Part shown: piece by piece, positions 1-9,351 of the stretch | How positions within the stretch are numbered: the stretch's first letter is position 1 | Layout of the letters: the number at the start of each line of letters is the position of its first letter | Assembly: GCF_018598185.1 (NCBI RefSeq) | Contig: NZ_JAHESC010000009.1 | Span: 107,010-171,009 of the forward strand | DNA: 64,000 nt | Reading direction: 5' to 3' | Origin: Dawidia soli | Lineage (GTDB): Bacteria > Bacteroidota > Bacteroidia > Cytophagales > Cyclobacteriaceae | Notes under the pieces: model-generated | What the model was told of the DNA's origin: nothing | The model's database searches: none | Seen by the model: only the letters and a program-made list of their open reading frames with translations | Program-made: the position numbers and the translations under genes

Positions 1-1052
1 TTTTTGTCGGCACGCGTTTATCGAAGGTATATACGCTGACGGAAGACCTGGTGATGCAGGATACGTTGAGCTTGCCCGGTCCACCGTCTGCTATGCTCGC
101 CGGCGACCACCAACGTACGTTCCTCTCCATGGGCATTATGGATCCCAATGACGCCACCCGGGGGCAGGTGTGGGTGCTGCCCGACACGGGGACGGCACAT
201 GGGCTGATCGATTCGCTGCAGCGCCCGGTACACTTTCAACAGACCGACCTGAATGCGGACGGGCGCCCGGACTACCTGATCTGCGCGTTTGGAAACCACA
301 CGGGCGCACTCCTGGCGTATGAAGGCCGCGACGACGGTACTTTTCAAAAACATGTATTGGCGACCGGTGCGGGGGCCCGAAAAACCATTCTGTACGACTT
401 CGACCACAACGGTCTGCTTGACATCGCCGCGCTCCTGACGCAGGGCGACGAGCGTGTTGTCTTGTTGCTTAATTACGGTCAATTTACGTTTCGTGTCACG
501 ACGTTGCTTCGCTTTCCGCCGGTATATGGCAGCAGCTTCTTCGAGTTAGTCGATTTTAACCACGATCAACATCCTGACATCATCTATAGCAATGGTGACA
601 ACGCGGACTACTCCCCTATTCTCAAGCCTTATCACGGTGTGCGCTTGTTTCTGAATGACGGCACGAACCGGTTTACGGAGTCTTTCTTCTTACCGCTCCA
701 TGGAGCGTTTCAAACCAGCACGCAAGACTTCGACCGGGATGGCGACCTCGATATCGCCGCCATTTCATTCTTTCCCGACTTCCGAAAATATCCTGAGCAG
801 GGATTTGTGTATTATGAAAATACGGGGGACAACTTTCAGGCCTATACTACTCCCCTCGCTGCCGACGGCCGATGGATCACGATGGAAACAACGGACCTGA
901 ACCGTGACGGCTATCAGGATCTATTGGTCGGTGCCCTGGATTTTGACACCGGTGTACCGCGATCGCTGATCCAACAATGGGCTTCCGGAAAGACATCGTT
1001 GCTGGTGCTCAAGAACTCGACGAGCCGGGCGACTACTTCCGCCAGGCCGTGA
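1..1052 (+). CDS. FG-GAP/VCBS-repeat protein, 5' end outside the window
   Basis: The reading frame is open from base 3, upstream of the first possible start codon, so the gene begins outside the window and only its last 350 or so codons are visible. The protein has repeated Asp-rich calcium-loop segments of the FG-GAP/VCBS type: DLNADGRPD, DFDHNGLLD, DFNHDQHPD, DFDRDGDLD and DLNRDGYQD, spaced about 45-60 residues apart. This spacing is typical of a bladed beta-propeller found in secreted or surface proteins of Bacteroidota. No sorting domain is visible at the C-terminus, which ends in a Ser/Thr/Arg-rich stretch. Its last 20 bases overlap the 3' end of the convergent gene on the other strand. 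The propeller fold is a confident call; the ligand is unknown. Confidence 0.85.
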   Translation, partial: FVGTRLSKVYTLTEDLVMQDTLSLPGPPSAMLAGDHQRTFLSMGIMDPNDATRGQVWVLPDTGTAHGLIDSLQRPVHFQQTDLNADGRPDYLICAFGNHTGALLAYEGRDDGTFQKHVLATGAGARKTILYDFDHNGLLDIAALLTQGDERVVLLLNYGQFTFRVTTLLRFPPVYGSSFFELVDFNHDQHPDIIYSNGDNADYSPILKPYHGVRLFLNDGTNRFTESFFLPLHGAFQTSTQDFDRDGDLDIAAISFFPDFRKYPEQGFVYYENTGDNFQAYTTPLAADGRWITMETTDLNRDGYQDLLVGALDFDTGVPRSLIQQWASGKTSLLVLKNSTSRATTSARP

Positions 1053-1827
1053 GTGCGGTGTATGGTATGTGGATCTCTGTGGGACCGGCGGCATAGGAGG
1101 CTACCTCGTAACTGTTGTAATAAAATGTAATGCCGTCTGGTGTGAATCCGTAGTTCTTATTCAGCTGGAATTTGTTGTCGGGGAAGTCAAACGCCTGCTG
1201 TTGAAACGACGTGGTGTCGGCCATTTCGCGTGCGTGGCGGAAGGCTTGCTCGCCGAGCGTTGTCAGCGCAGCCTCATAGCCTGGCTTCAGGAAGTCATCC
1301 AGTGTTATGTCGCGGCCGTTGCGCGGGTCGACGTTGATGAAATATTTACCGCCGCCGCCGTGCGCTCCGCCGGTGAAGTACTCGTCCTGTGTGGCGAGGG
1401 TTAGCAGGGTATCATTCAGCAACACGACCGATACGGTTGCGCCGTAGTACCATCCACCGGATGGATCGGGAAACTCTTTCATAAACTTTTCGAAGTCCTG
1501 AATAAAGTCCTGGGCTACCGCTTGCATGGTCTTACCCCGTTGCTCGGGGTTGCCCATGTCGGCCGTTTGAAGAATGCGTTTAGAGATGATGGCGTTCACG
1601 GTCGAGTCCAATCCGGTAAACATCGGATAATCTATTTCATAGGAGGCACACGCCGTCGAGTCGGTAGCGCAACCTCCGGCCGACTCGAGCCGGAAGGTTG
1701 TCATGGTATAGGCGACGGGGACCTTCTCCTCTTTCTTCTCTTCGCGCATCGTACACGATGCCACGACCATGGCACCTGTCGCCAGCGCCAGCAGCGCACG
1801 GACCATGCTTGTGCTATTTTTTTGCAA
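1033..1827 (-). CDS. DUF3298 (RsiV-like) domain lipoprotein
   Basis: A 264-residue lipoprotein. The N-terminus is a short hydrophobic signal ending in VVASC, with the lipidated Cys at residue 25. A second Met at residue 8 (start at 1806) gives a more typical signal length and would remove the 14-base overlap with the upstream gene. The remainder resembles the DUF4163/DUF3298 fold of RsiV and PdaC: an early ESAGGC segment, a central TGGAHGGGGKYFINVD segment, the DITLDDFLKP motif and a terminal FTPDGITFYYNSYEVASYAAGP-type motif. This fold binds peptidoglycan-related ligands or lysozyme in characterised members, but no function can be assigned here. It is the last gene of the alaS-gatB-thioredoxin run. 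The DUF3298 call is fairly sure; the role is unknown. Confidence 0.8.
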   Translation of the reverse strand: MQKNSTSMVRALLALATGAMVVASCTMREEKKEEKVPVAYTMTTFRLESAGGCATDSTACASYEIDYPMFTGLDSTVNAIISKRILQTADMGNPEQRGKTMQAVAQDFIQDFEKFMKEFPDPSGGWYYGATVSVVLLNDTLLTLATQDEYFTGGAHGGGGKYFINVDPRNGRDITLDDFLKPGYEAALTTLGEQAFRHAREMADTTSFQQQAFDFPDNKFQLNKNYGFTPDGITFYYNSYEVASYAAGPTEIHIPYTALTAWRK

Positions 1828-3028
1828 AGATCTCGTTCAGTTTATTGTCCAGGGCGGCGCCTCGCAAGTTCTTGGCGATGATCTTGCCATCGGGATCGAG
1901 CAACAGCGAGAACGGTATGCCGGTGATGTTATATGTCTTCGCCGCTTCGGACTGCCAGTACTTCAGGTCGGACACGTGTGTCCACGCCAGGCCGTCTTGC
2001 TTGATGGCCTGAACCCAGTCTTTCTTGTTACGGTCCAGCGACACGCCGAAGACGGTGAAGCCCTGGTCTTTAAATTTATGGAAGGCCCGTACGACGTTGG
2101 GGTTTTCCTGGCGGCAAGGACCGCACCATTTTGCCCAGAAGTCTACGAGTACATATTTACCTTTGAGGGATGAGAGCTTCACTACCTTGCCCGTTGTGTC
2201 CGGCAGTGCAATTTCGGGTGCTACCTGACCGATCGACAATACCTTCATGCGGTCTACCATGCTGACAAAGTCTTTTGCCACGGTATACTGCGGCCATTCT
2301 TTTTTCAGTTTTTCCGCCACGGCGACGTAGGTCGACATATACTGATCCTTGTCCAGCACATTGCTCTGCAACAGGTTGATGGTGCCCAGCGACGCGGGTT
2401 GGCTGCGCAGATATTCTGCCAGCTTCTCGTGCGTCTTGGCTATTTCCTGCTGATAGGTCGTTTGGATCTGCGCGATCTTCGCGTCATCCTTCGCTTGTAC
2501 GGCCGCGGTAAAGTCTTCGTTCAGCTTGACGATGACCGGTGAGCGTTCAGCTTCGGCCATGATGTTCTGAGCCTGACGGATGACGTCGATCTCGGGCGAG
2601 CCTTTGATCTCCACAAAGCCCCGCGGATCGTTGCCGTCTACGTTGATCTGTACGTTGCTCTTAAAGAGTATGAAGTCCACTTGCTGACGGTCGAAGAATG
2701 TCAGCTTGTAATACCCGGGTGCCGACAGCTTGACGGTCTTCGAGTATGTATAGTTGCTCTTGAGCTGAATGGTGTCCTGCCATCCGGGGGCTCCCGACGC
2801 GTTCAATTCCTGAATGGTGATCTTTCCTCCTGCCTGGGGGTAGCCCACTTTGCCACTGACCACGACTGTCCAGCCTTCGGCGGTGGCTTCATCGGCCGCG
2901 GATTCCTCTTTGCTTGTCGACGAGCAGGAAAAGCCCAGCACCAGCATCATAAAGCTGAGGGCATTGAGCCGGCTCCAGAAGCTGCGCAACGGGTTGCGTG
3001 ACGGGAGGTATCGATGTGCTACGTTCAT
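1814..3028 (-). CDS. TlpA-like thiol-disulfide oxidoreductase lipoprotein
   Basis: A 404-residue envelope thioredoxin. After a basic 20-residue lead comes a hydrophobic segment ending in LGFSC, with lipid-Cys at residue 35. A DUF4369-like beta domain follows (about residues 50-150), then a helical linker, then a TlpA/AhpC-type thioredoxin domain (about 265-404). The redox motif WCGPC lies at residues 301-305 and the cis-Pro region (TGIPFSLLLD) is intact, so the enzyme should be active. Family members reduce or exchange disulfides in periplasmic proteins. The ATG overlaps the gatB stop as ATGA (3025-3028), so translation is probably coupled. The link to gatB and alaS is positional; no functional connection is evident. 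Confidence 0.9.
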   Translation of the reverse strand: MNVAHRYLPSRNPLRSFWSRLNALSFMMLVLGFSCSSTSKEESAADEATAEGWTVVVSGKVGYPQAGGKITIQELNASGAPGWQDTIQLKSNYTYSKTVKLSAPGYYKLTFFDRQQVDFILFKSNVQINVDGNDPRGFVEIKGSPEIDVIRQAQNIMAEAERSPVIVKLNEDFTAAVQAKDDAKIAQIQTTYQQEIAKTHEKLAEYLRSQPASLGTINLLQSNVLDKDQYMSTYVAVAEKLKKEWPQYTVAKDFVSMVDRMKVLSIGQVAPEIALPDTTGKVVKLSSLKGKYVLVDFWAKWCGPCRQENPNVVRAFHKFKDQGFTVFGVSLDRNKKDWVQAIKQDGLAWTHVSDLKYWQSEAAKTYNITGIPFSLLLDPDGKIIAKNLRGAALDNKLNEIFAKK

Positions 3029-4485
3029 ATTTCTTCCAGTTTCTTGGTTAACAATTGGGTCGCTACTTTCGGGTCGGCTTTGCCTTTGCTTCGCTTCATT
3101 ACCTCTCCCATAAACATGGAGATGATACCTTTCTTGCCGTTCTTATATTCTTCTACTTTCAACGGAAACTCTTTGATGACCTGCTCAACAATAGGCAGGA
3201 TCGAATCCTGGTTACTATCCTGGATGACGTTCAGCTGTTGGGCTACCTCCAGCGCTGTCTTTCCCGGATTCTTCAAGAGTTCGGGGAACACGCGTTGCGA
3301 AGCTGTCGCAAAGTTGATCTTCCCGTCATCTATTAACGCAATTATCTCCGCTATGATCTTCGGAGACAACGGAAACTCGTCGGCCGACAGGGTAAGCTCG
3401 TTGAGATAAGATTTTATGGGGCCCATTACCCAGTTGGATGCGGCTTTGTAGTTCTTCGTCAGCTTAATCACTTCCTCAAAATACAGCGCTACATCTTTGC
3501 TGTCGGTCAATACCTGCGCATCGTAATCCGGCAATCCATAAGACGTTACGTATTTTTGATACAGGTCGCGTGGCAGCGCGGGCATTGATGCCTGAATCTC
3601 AGCAAGCCAGCTGTCGGACACTTTCATAGGGCTCAAATCCGGATCGGGGAAATAGCGATAGTCGTTCAGCTCTTCCTTTGTACGCATGCCGTAGGTCTTG
3701 CCGTCGCCGGCATCGAACGTGCGCGTCTCTGATATGATGGTCTCGCCGCGCTCCAGCATCCCGATCTGGCGATCGTATTCGTGCTCAATGGCGCGCTGCA
3801 CGTTGCGGATAGAGTTCATGTTTTTTACTTCTACCTTTTTACCAAACACCGTCGATCCTTTCAGCATCACCGAAATGTTGGCGTCACAGCGCAGCGAACC
3901 TTCTTCCATGTTGCCGTCGCAGATGTCGAGGTAACGCACCAGCTTCCGTACTTCTGTCAGGAATGCATAGGCTTCGTCGGAAGTACGCATGTCAGGCTCG
4001 CTTACGATCTCGATCAGCGGCACGCCGGCACGGTTAAAATCTACGAGTGTGTCCGTCTCAGCAGCCAAGTGCATGGACTTGCCGGCATCTTCTTCGATGT
4101 GGATGCGGTTCAGGCGGACATCCATATCGCCTTTATCTTTGGTCGTGATGGTAACGTGCCCCCCTTTACAGATGGGTGTTCTGTCTTGTGTAATCTGGTA
4201 ACCTTTCGGAAGGTCGGGGTAGAAGTAGTTCTTACGGTCAAAGATGTTAAACCGGGTGATGCTGGAATGACAGGCCAGGCCCATCTTCATGGCATATTCC
4301 ACCACACGCTTGTTGAGCCGCGGCAAGGTGCCCGGGTGGGCCAGTGTGATCACGCCCACGTTGGTATTGGGCATGGCGCCGAACTCGGTCGAATCGGTAT
4401 TGTATATTTTGCTCTTGGTCAACAGCTGGGCGTGTACTTCCAGGCCGATCACCAGGGTGTATTTTTCGCGAAGGGAATTGTTCAT
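3025..4485 (-). CDS. gatB: Aspartyl/glutamyl-tRNA amidotransferase subunit B
   Basis: A 486-residue GatB of normal length. It begins with the family signature YTLVIGLEVHAQLLTKSKIY and contains the FYPDLPKGYQITQ, EDAGKSMH and GSLRCDANIS motifs of the kinase and cradle domain. The C-terminal part has the helical tail and the YqeY-like domain ending in GEVMKRSKGKADP. GatB activates and amidates Glu-tRNA(Gln) or Asp-tRNA(Asn) together with GatA and GatC, neither of which is in this window. The gene lies 49 bases downstream of alaS on the same strand and is coupled to the following thioredoxin gene, which suggests one transcript. Confidence 0.97.
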   Translation of the reverse strand: MNNSLREKYTLVIGLEVHAQLLTKSKIYNTDSTEFGAMPNTNVGVITLAHPGTLPRLNKRVVEYAMKMGLACHSSITRFNIFDRKNYFYPDLPKGYQITQDRTPICKGGHVTITTKDKGDMDVRLNRIHIEEDAGKSMHLAAETDTLVDFNRAGVPLIEIVSEPDMRTSDEAYAFLTEVRKLVRYLDICDGNMEEGSLRCDANISVMLKGSTVFGKKVEVKNMNSIRNVQRAIEHEYDRQIGMLERGETIISETRTFDAGDGKTYGMRTKEELNDYRYFPDPDLSPMKVSDSWLAEIQASMPALPRDLYQKYVTSYGLPDYDAQVLTDSKDVALYFEEVIKLTKNYKAASNWVMGPIKSYLNELTLSADEFPLSPKIIAEIIALIDDGKINFATASQRVFPELLKNPGKTALEVAQQLNVIQDSNQDSILPIVEQVIKEFPLKVEEYKNGKKGIISMFMGEVMKRSKGKADPKVATQLLTKKLEEI

Positions 4486-4534
4486 GTGTTAATCTCTCAA
4501 AGCTGACAATGTTGTTTTTTACGCGTATGGGCTC

Positions 4535-7150
4535 TTACTGGATCAATTTACGCGCTTTTTCCAGCACGGCATCTAACCCATCGAGGTTCTTTCCGCCAGC
4601 GGTAGCAAAAAAGGGTTGTCCGCCGCCCCCACCGCCGATCTCCCTGGCAAGTTCTTTCACCATGTTGCCGGCATGGTAACGATTGGTGCCGGCGAGCTTC
4701 TCGCCGAGCATGACGGCTACCTGGGGTTTGCCTTCGACGTCGGCCGCCAATACCAGTAACAAATCGTCGAACTGGTTACGCAAGCCATAGGCGATATTCT
4801 TCAGGGCGTCTGCGCTGGGAACGGAAACTTTCTCGAGAATGAGGTGGTAGCCGTTGACCTGCTGCGCACGCGACGCCAGTTTGTCCTTCAACTGATTGGC
4901 CTGTTCCTGCTGGAAGGCTTCGAGCTTCTTCTCCAGGGCATGCTTTTCTTCCAACAGGCCTTTGGCCGACGCCAACAGGTCTTTGGGATTTTTGAGCAGC
5001 TCGCGTACCTGGTCGAGCAGCCCGAGCGACTCGGTTACATAGCGCTCAGCCTCGTCGGCTGTGATCGCTTCGATGCGTCGTACGCCGGCGGCCACGGAGC
5101 TTTCGGATACGATCTTACACAAGCCGATCTGGCCGGTAGCGGGTACGTGCGTACCGCCACAAAGCTCGACGGAGAATTTCGGATCGAAAGTGATCACGCG
5201 CACAAAATCGCCATACTTCTCGCCGAACAATGCCATTGCGCCCAGCTTCTTAGCGTCGTCGATGGGTACGTTGCGTCGCTCGTCCAGCGCGATGTTCTCA
5301 CGGATCTTCTGGTTGACGATCTGCTCGACCTTTTGAATTTCTTCCGCGGTCATCGCAGCGAAGTGCGAGAAGTCGAAGCGCAGCATGCGGTCGTTCACCA
5401 ACGAGCCTTTCTGCTCGACGTGCTTGCCGAGCACCTGGCGCAGGGCGGCGTGTAGTAAGTGTGTAGCGGAGTGGTTATCCATGCTCAGCTGACGCTTTTG
5501 CCTGTCGACCTGCGCGTGGAAAGATGCCTGCAGGTTTTCGGGCAGCGTCTCGGCAAAGTGCACGATGAGCTCGTTCTCTTTGCGGGTGTCGTGTATATAT
5601 ACTTTCTCGTTGACGCTTTCAATATAGCCGGTGTCTCCTACCTGGCCGCCGCTTTCGGCATAGAACGGTGTGCGATCAAACACCAGTTGGAACAGCTCTT
5701 TATTTTTCTGTTTGATCTTGCGGTAACGCACGATGCGCACGTCTGCTTCCAGATTGTCGTAGCCGATAAACTCGGGCTTTACGTCCGTGCCGACGGTGAT
5801 CCAGTCGCCGGTCTCTTTTGCCGCATCGGCTTTGGAACGTGACTTTTGTTTTTCCATCTCAGCTTTGAAACCGTCTTCGTCTACGGACAGGCCACGCTCG
5901 CGTGCGATGAGCGACGTCAGGTCGATGGGGAAACCGAATGTATCGTACAGCTCAAACGCCAGCGGACCGGAGATGACCTGACCTTTCAACTCGGCCTGGA
6001 TCGCGTCGAGACGCTTCAGACCTTTTTCCAATGTACGCAGGAAGGATGTCTCTTCTTCGAAGATCACTTTGCCGACGTATTCTTTTTGCGATTCCAGCTC
6101 CGGGAATACATCTTTTAACTGGTTGCCGAGCACCGGTACCAGTTTATAAATAAACGGCTCTTTAAAATTCAGGAATGTGAAGCCATAACGTACGGCACGA
6201 CGCAAGATGCGACGAATGACATATCCTGCTCCTGTATTCGAGGGGAGTTGCCCGTCAGCAATGGCGAATGCCACCGCTCGCACGTGGTCGGCAATGACCC
6301 GCATGGCGATATCGGTCTTCTCGCTATCCTTATAGGTTACGCCCGCGGCCTGGCCAATGAAGCTCAGCAGGGGTGTGAACACGTCGGTGTCGTAGTTCGA
6401 TGTCTTTTTCTGGATGGCCATGCACAAGCGTTCAAAGCCCATACCGGTGTCGACGTGCTGTGCCGGCAGCCGCTCCAAGGACTTGTCGGCTTTGCGGTTG
6501 AACTCCATGAACACGTTGTTCCAAATTTCGATCACCTGGGGGTGGCTTTGATTAACGAGCTCTTTACCAGGCAGTTTTTGCACCTCTTCTTCGGAACGCA
6601 GGTCTACGTGGATCTCCGAGCACGGCCCACACGGACCGGTTTCGCCCATTTCCCAGAAGTTGTCCTTTTTATTGCCGCGCAGGATGTGGTCTTCGGCTAT
6701 GTGTTCTTTCCAAAAATTGTAAGCATCCTGGTCGAACGGCAGGTTTTCCTTGGCATCACCTTCAAACACAGTGACATAGAGGCGATCTTTGGGAAGCTTG
6801 TATTCTTCCGTCAGCAATTCCCACGACCATGCAATAGCCTCCTTTTTAAAGTAGTCACCAAACGACCAGTTGCCGAGCATCTCGAACATGGTGTGGTGAT
6901 AGGTGTCAATGCCCACTTCTTCCAGGTCATTGTGCTTACCGCTGACGCGCAGACACTTCTGGGTATCGGCCACGCGGCGGCTTTTCGGCTGGGCGTTGCC
7001 CAGGAAGTAGTCCTTAAACTGGACCATGCCCGAATTTGTAAACAAAAGTGTGGGATCGTTCTTCAATACCAGGGGTGCTGAAGGCACGATTGTGTGGCCT
7101 TTTTTCTCAAAAAACTCCAGAAACTTACGTCTGATCGAACCCGAATCCAT
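4535..7150 (-). CDS. alaS: Alanyl-tRNA synthetase
   Basis: An 871-residue AlaRS with the full bacterial architecture. The class II catalytic core begins SIRRKFLEFFEKKGHTIVPS. The editing domain carries zinc ligands HSATH and CGGTHV, and the C-Ala domain ends with GGGGGGQPFFATAGG. It charges tRNA(Ala) and hydrolyses mischarged Ser/Gly-tRNA(Ala). It is the first gene of the minus-strand run. On the minus strand, TAATTTTG at 7244-7237 matches the Bacteroidota -7 element TAnnTTTG, about 87 bases upstream of the start, but I found no good -33 partner. No T-box-like leader is seen. Confidence 0.98.
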   Translation of the reverse strand: MDSGSIRRKFLEFFEKKGHTIVPSAPLVLKNDPTLLFTNSGMVQFKDYFLGNAQPKSRRVADTQKCLRVSGKHNDLEEVGIDTYHHTMFEMLGNWSFGDYFKKEAIAWSWELLTEEYKLPKDRLYVTVFEGDAKENLPFDQDAYNFWKEHIAEDHILRGNKKDNFWEMGETGPCGPCSEIHVDLRSEEEVQKLPGKELVNQSHPQVIEIWNNVFMEFNRKADKSLERLPAQHVDTGMGFERLCMAIQKKTSNYDTDVFTPLLSFIGQAAGVTYKDSEKTDIAMRVIADHVRAVAFAIADGQLPSNTGAGYVIRRILRRAVRYGFTFLNFKEPFIYKLVPVLGNQLKDVFPELESQKEYVGKVIFEEETSFLRTLEKGLKRLDAIQAELKGQVISGPLAFELYDTFGFPIDLTSLIARERGLSVDEDGFKAEMEKQKSRSKADAAKETGDWITVGTDVKPEFIGYDNLEADVRIVRYRKIKQKNKELFQLVFDRTPFYAESGGQVGDTGYIESVNEKVYIHDTRKENELIVHFAETLPENLQASFHAQVDRQKRQLSMDNHSATHLLHAALRQVLGKHVEQKGSLVNDRMLRFDFSHFAAMTAEEIQKVEQIVNQKIRENIALDERRNVPIDDAKKLGAMALFGEKYGDFVRVITFDPKFSVELCGGTHVPATGQIGLCKIVSESSVAAGVRRIEAITADEAERYVTESLGLLDQVRELLKNPKDLLASAKGLLEEKHALEKKLEAFQQEQANQLKDKLASRAQQVNGYHLILEKVSVPSADALKNIAYGLRNQFDDLLLVLAADVEGKPQVAVMLGEKLAGTNRYHAGNMVKELAREIGGGGGGQPFFATAGGKNLDGLDAVLEKARKLIQ

Positions 7151-7330
7151 TGCCTGATGCGTTGTTTTAAGCTTGCAACTATGTGTTTTTTACTATATTA
7201 GCCCGTTGATCCGACAAAGTTCGGAACGGAAAATCACAAAATTAACCGCAGATGACAGAGATTAAGCAGGTATCGGAGAATTTTTTCTGGCGTTCCACGA
7301 CCTGCTGATAAGCACCTCTTCTCGAATCAC

Positions 7331-8305
7331 ATGAACCATCCGAAGTACATCTACAACCCGAAGACCTGCCAATATGAACGCGCGCGCGTCACGTGGCAAG
7401 GTGCTCTGGGGGCTGTATTCAGTATCTTATCGTTGTCTGCCCTGCTCTTTACGGCGATCGTATTTTTACACAACCGCTTTGTCGAGACCGACTATGAGCG
7501 CTCCTTACGCGCTGAGAATAAGACGTTAAAGGAAAACAAACCGCAGCTGGAGGAGAACCTGGAGACGATCGAGGCGACGCTCGCTACGCTGCGCTCGCAG
7601 GAGAAGGATCTGTATACCAAGCTTTTTAATACTCCTCCACCGGAAACCGGTACGGCGCTGCCGTCGGTGCACAAAGAAGACGTTCTTGTCGCGGATGCTT
7701 CCGGGTTCCGTTCGTTGCTGAAGGTGATCAGCGACCGCTCGGCCGAATTGTCGGCCAAGTCAGCGGGGACCAACCGCGCTTTTGGTGAGAGCATTCATGT
7801 AGCGCCTGACGATATCGCTTTGCTTACTTCGCTGCCTTCCATTCAGCCGCTGGACGAGGCAAATCCGGACGCGCTGGTGTCGGGGTTTGGCAAACGCGTC
7901 AACCCTTTTCACAAGGGTCTATACTTACACCCCGGTGTGGATCTGGTCGCGCCGCGCGGCACGGCAGTACGCGCTACGGCGGGCGGGCACGTCAGCGGCA
8001 TTAACAAGAGCGAACTGCAGGCGGGATATGGCAACTCGATCGTGATCGATCACGGCAACGGCCTGTCCACGCGCTACGCTCACCTGGAAGAAATTCATGT
8101 AAAGACCGGACAGCAGGTTTCCAAGGGCACCACCATCGGTACCGTTGGCAATAGCGGCGGCTCGATCGCCCCGCACCTGCATTACGAGGTGATCCGCGAT
8201 GGCGAGCACGTCGACCCGGTATTATATTTTATCGAGAACATGACGACCAAGCAACATAACCAACTGCTTGAACGCAGCAAGAAACAAAACCAGTCGCTCG
8301 ATTAA
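7331..8305 (+). CDS. M23 family peptidoglycan endopeptidase (first of tandem pair)
   Basis: A 324-residue membrane-anchored LytM/M23 metalloprotease. A short cytoplasmic N-terminus carries the motif YNPKTCQYE, followed by one transmembrane helix (about residues 28-48), a coiled coil (about 55-95) and the M23 domain. The zinc ligands H200, D204 (HPGVD) and the HLH pair at H282/H284 are intact, so it should cleave peptidoglycan cross-links in the periplasm. The stop and the next start overlap as TAATG, so the pair is probably translationally coupled. The family is common in Bacteroidota. Whether it cuts peptidoglycan itself or activates other hydrolases is not visible. Confidence 0.93.
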   Translation: MNHPKYIYNPKTCQYERARVTWQGALGAVFSILSLSALLFTAIVFLHNRFVETDYERSLRAENKTLKENKPQLEENLETIEATLATLRSQEKDLYTKLFNTPPPETGTALPSVHKEDVLVADASGFRSLLKVISDRSAELSAKSAGTNRAFGESIHVAPDDIALLTSLPSIQPLDEANPDALVSGFGKRVNPFHKGLYLHPGVDLVAPRGTAVRATAGGHVSGINKSELQAGYGNSIVIDHGNGLSTRYAHLEEIHVKTGQQVSKGTTIGTVGNSGGSIAPHLHYEVIRDGEHVDPVLYFIENMTTKQHNQLLERSKKQNQSLD

Positions 8306-9270
8306 TGGCACGCATTCAATATCAATACAACGCTGAGACGTGCCGGTACGAGCCCTGGCGTCTGAAAGGCAAGGCCCGGTGGAGACGGTACGCGACTTAT
8401 TTCAGCGCGTCGCTGACGCTGGCCCTGGCCGCCTACTACGGCTATGTACTCAACGTGGGCTCGATCGATGAGATCATTCTGCAAGAAAGGAACCACGCAC
8501 TGAAGGTGCAATGGCAGGTACTCGAGAACCGTACGCGCAAGGCGACGGCCGAGCTGCAGCAGCTGATTGAAAAAGACGACCACAACTACCGTGTTATCCT
8601 GGACGCGGAGCCGTTGCAGCCCAGCGAGCGTCAGGCGGGTGTGGGTGGCAGCATCAAGCTCGACAAAGAAGTATTGGGCGACTTTCCGGTCGTGTTGAAC
8701 AGCTATAGCGCTGTGCAAAACCTTAAACACCAGTTGGACGTCGAAGTTCAATCGTACGACAAACTGAAGGCGATGGTGAATGAAAAGCTGGAAGCCTGGT
8801 CTTCGCGCCCCGCCATTCAGCCCATCAGCAACAAACAGCTCGATCAGCTTCACCTTACCTACGGCTCGCGTTTCCATCCGATCTTCCACAAATACATTGA
8901 TCACAAGGGTCTGGATTTCTCGGCACCTTCGGGCACACCGATCTATGCCACCGGCGACGGCAAGGTGATCATGGCCTATACTTCGAGCTCGTACGGAAAC
9001 GTCGTGTACATCAACCATCACTATAATTTTGAAACCCGGTATGCGCACATGTCCGCTTTTGCGGTGAAGGTGGGCGATGTCGTGAAGCGCGGCCAGGTGA
9101 TCGGGTATGTGGGCAGCACCGGAAACTCGGTGGCGGCACACTTGCATTATGAAGTGTTGTTCAAGGGGGAGCACGTAAACCCGATCAACTTCTTTCAACG
9201 CGATCTGAGCAACAAGGAATATCAGAAACTGATCGAGATCGGCAGCCGCCAGGACCGCCCGCTCGACTGA
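8305..9270 (+). CDS. M23 family peptidoglycan endopeptidase (second of tandem pair)
   Basis: A 321-residue paralogue of the preceding protein with the same layout: the N-terminal motif YNAETCRYE, one membrane helix (about residues 30-48), a coiled coil and a C-terminal M23 domain. Zinc ligands are complete at H200, D204 (HKGLD) and H279/H281 (HLH). The first ligand pair falls at exactly the same residue numbers as in the upstream copy, although overall identity is only moderate. This suggests an old duplication with conserved geometry. It starts on the A of the upstream TAATG. The conserved cytoplasmic TCxYE motif of both copies may be a docking site (inference). Confidence 0.92.
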   Translation: MARIQYQYNAETCRYEPWRLKGKARWRRYATYFSASLTLALAAYYGYVLNVGSIDEIILQERNHALKVQWQVLENRTRKATAELQQLIEKDDHNYRVILDAEPLQPSERQAGVGGSIKLDKEVLGDFPVVLNSYSAVQNLKHQLDVEVQSYDKLKAMVNEKLEAWSSRPAIQPISNKQLDQLHLTYGSRFHPIFHKYIDHKGLDFSAPSGTPIYATGDGKVIMAYTSSSYGNVVYINHHYNFETRYAHMSAFAVKVGDVVKRGQVIGYVGSTGNSVAAHLHYEVLFKGEHVNPINFFQRDLSNKEYQKLIEIGSRQDRPLD

Positions 9271-9351
9271 TTTTTTTCAGGGTCAAAACTTGCGTGCGAG
9301 GCTTTGACCGGTTGCCAATTCTCTGTTTCTTTGCGCTCACATAAATCGTTG

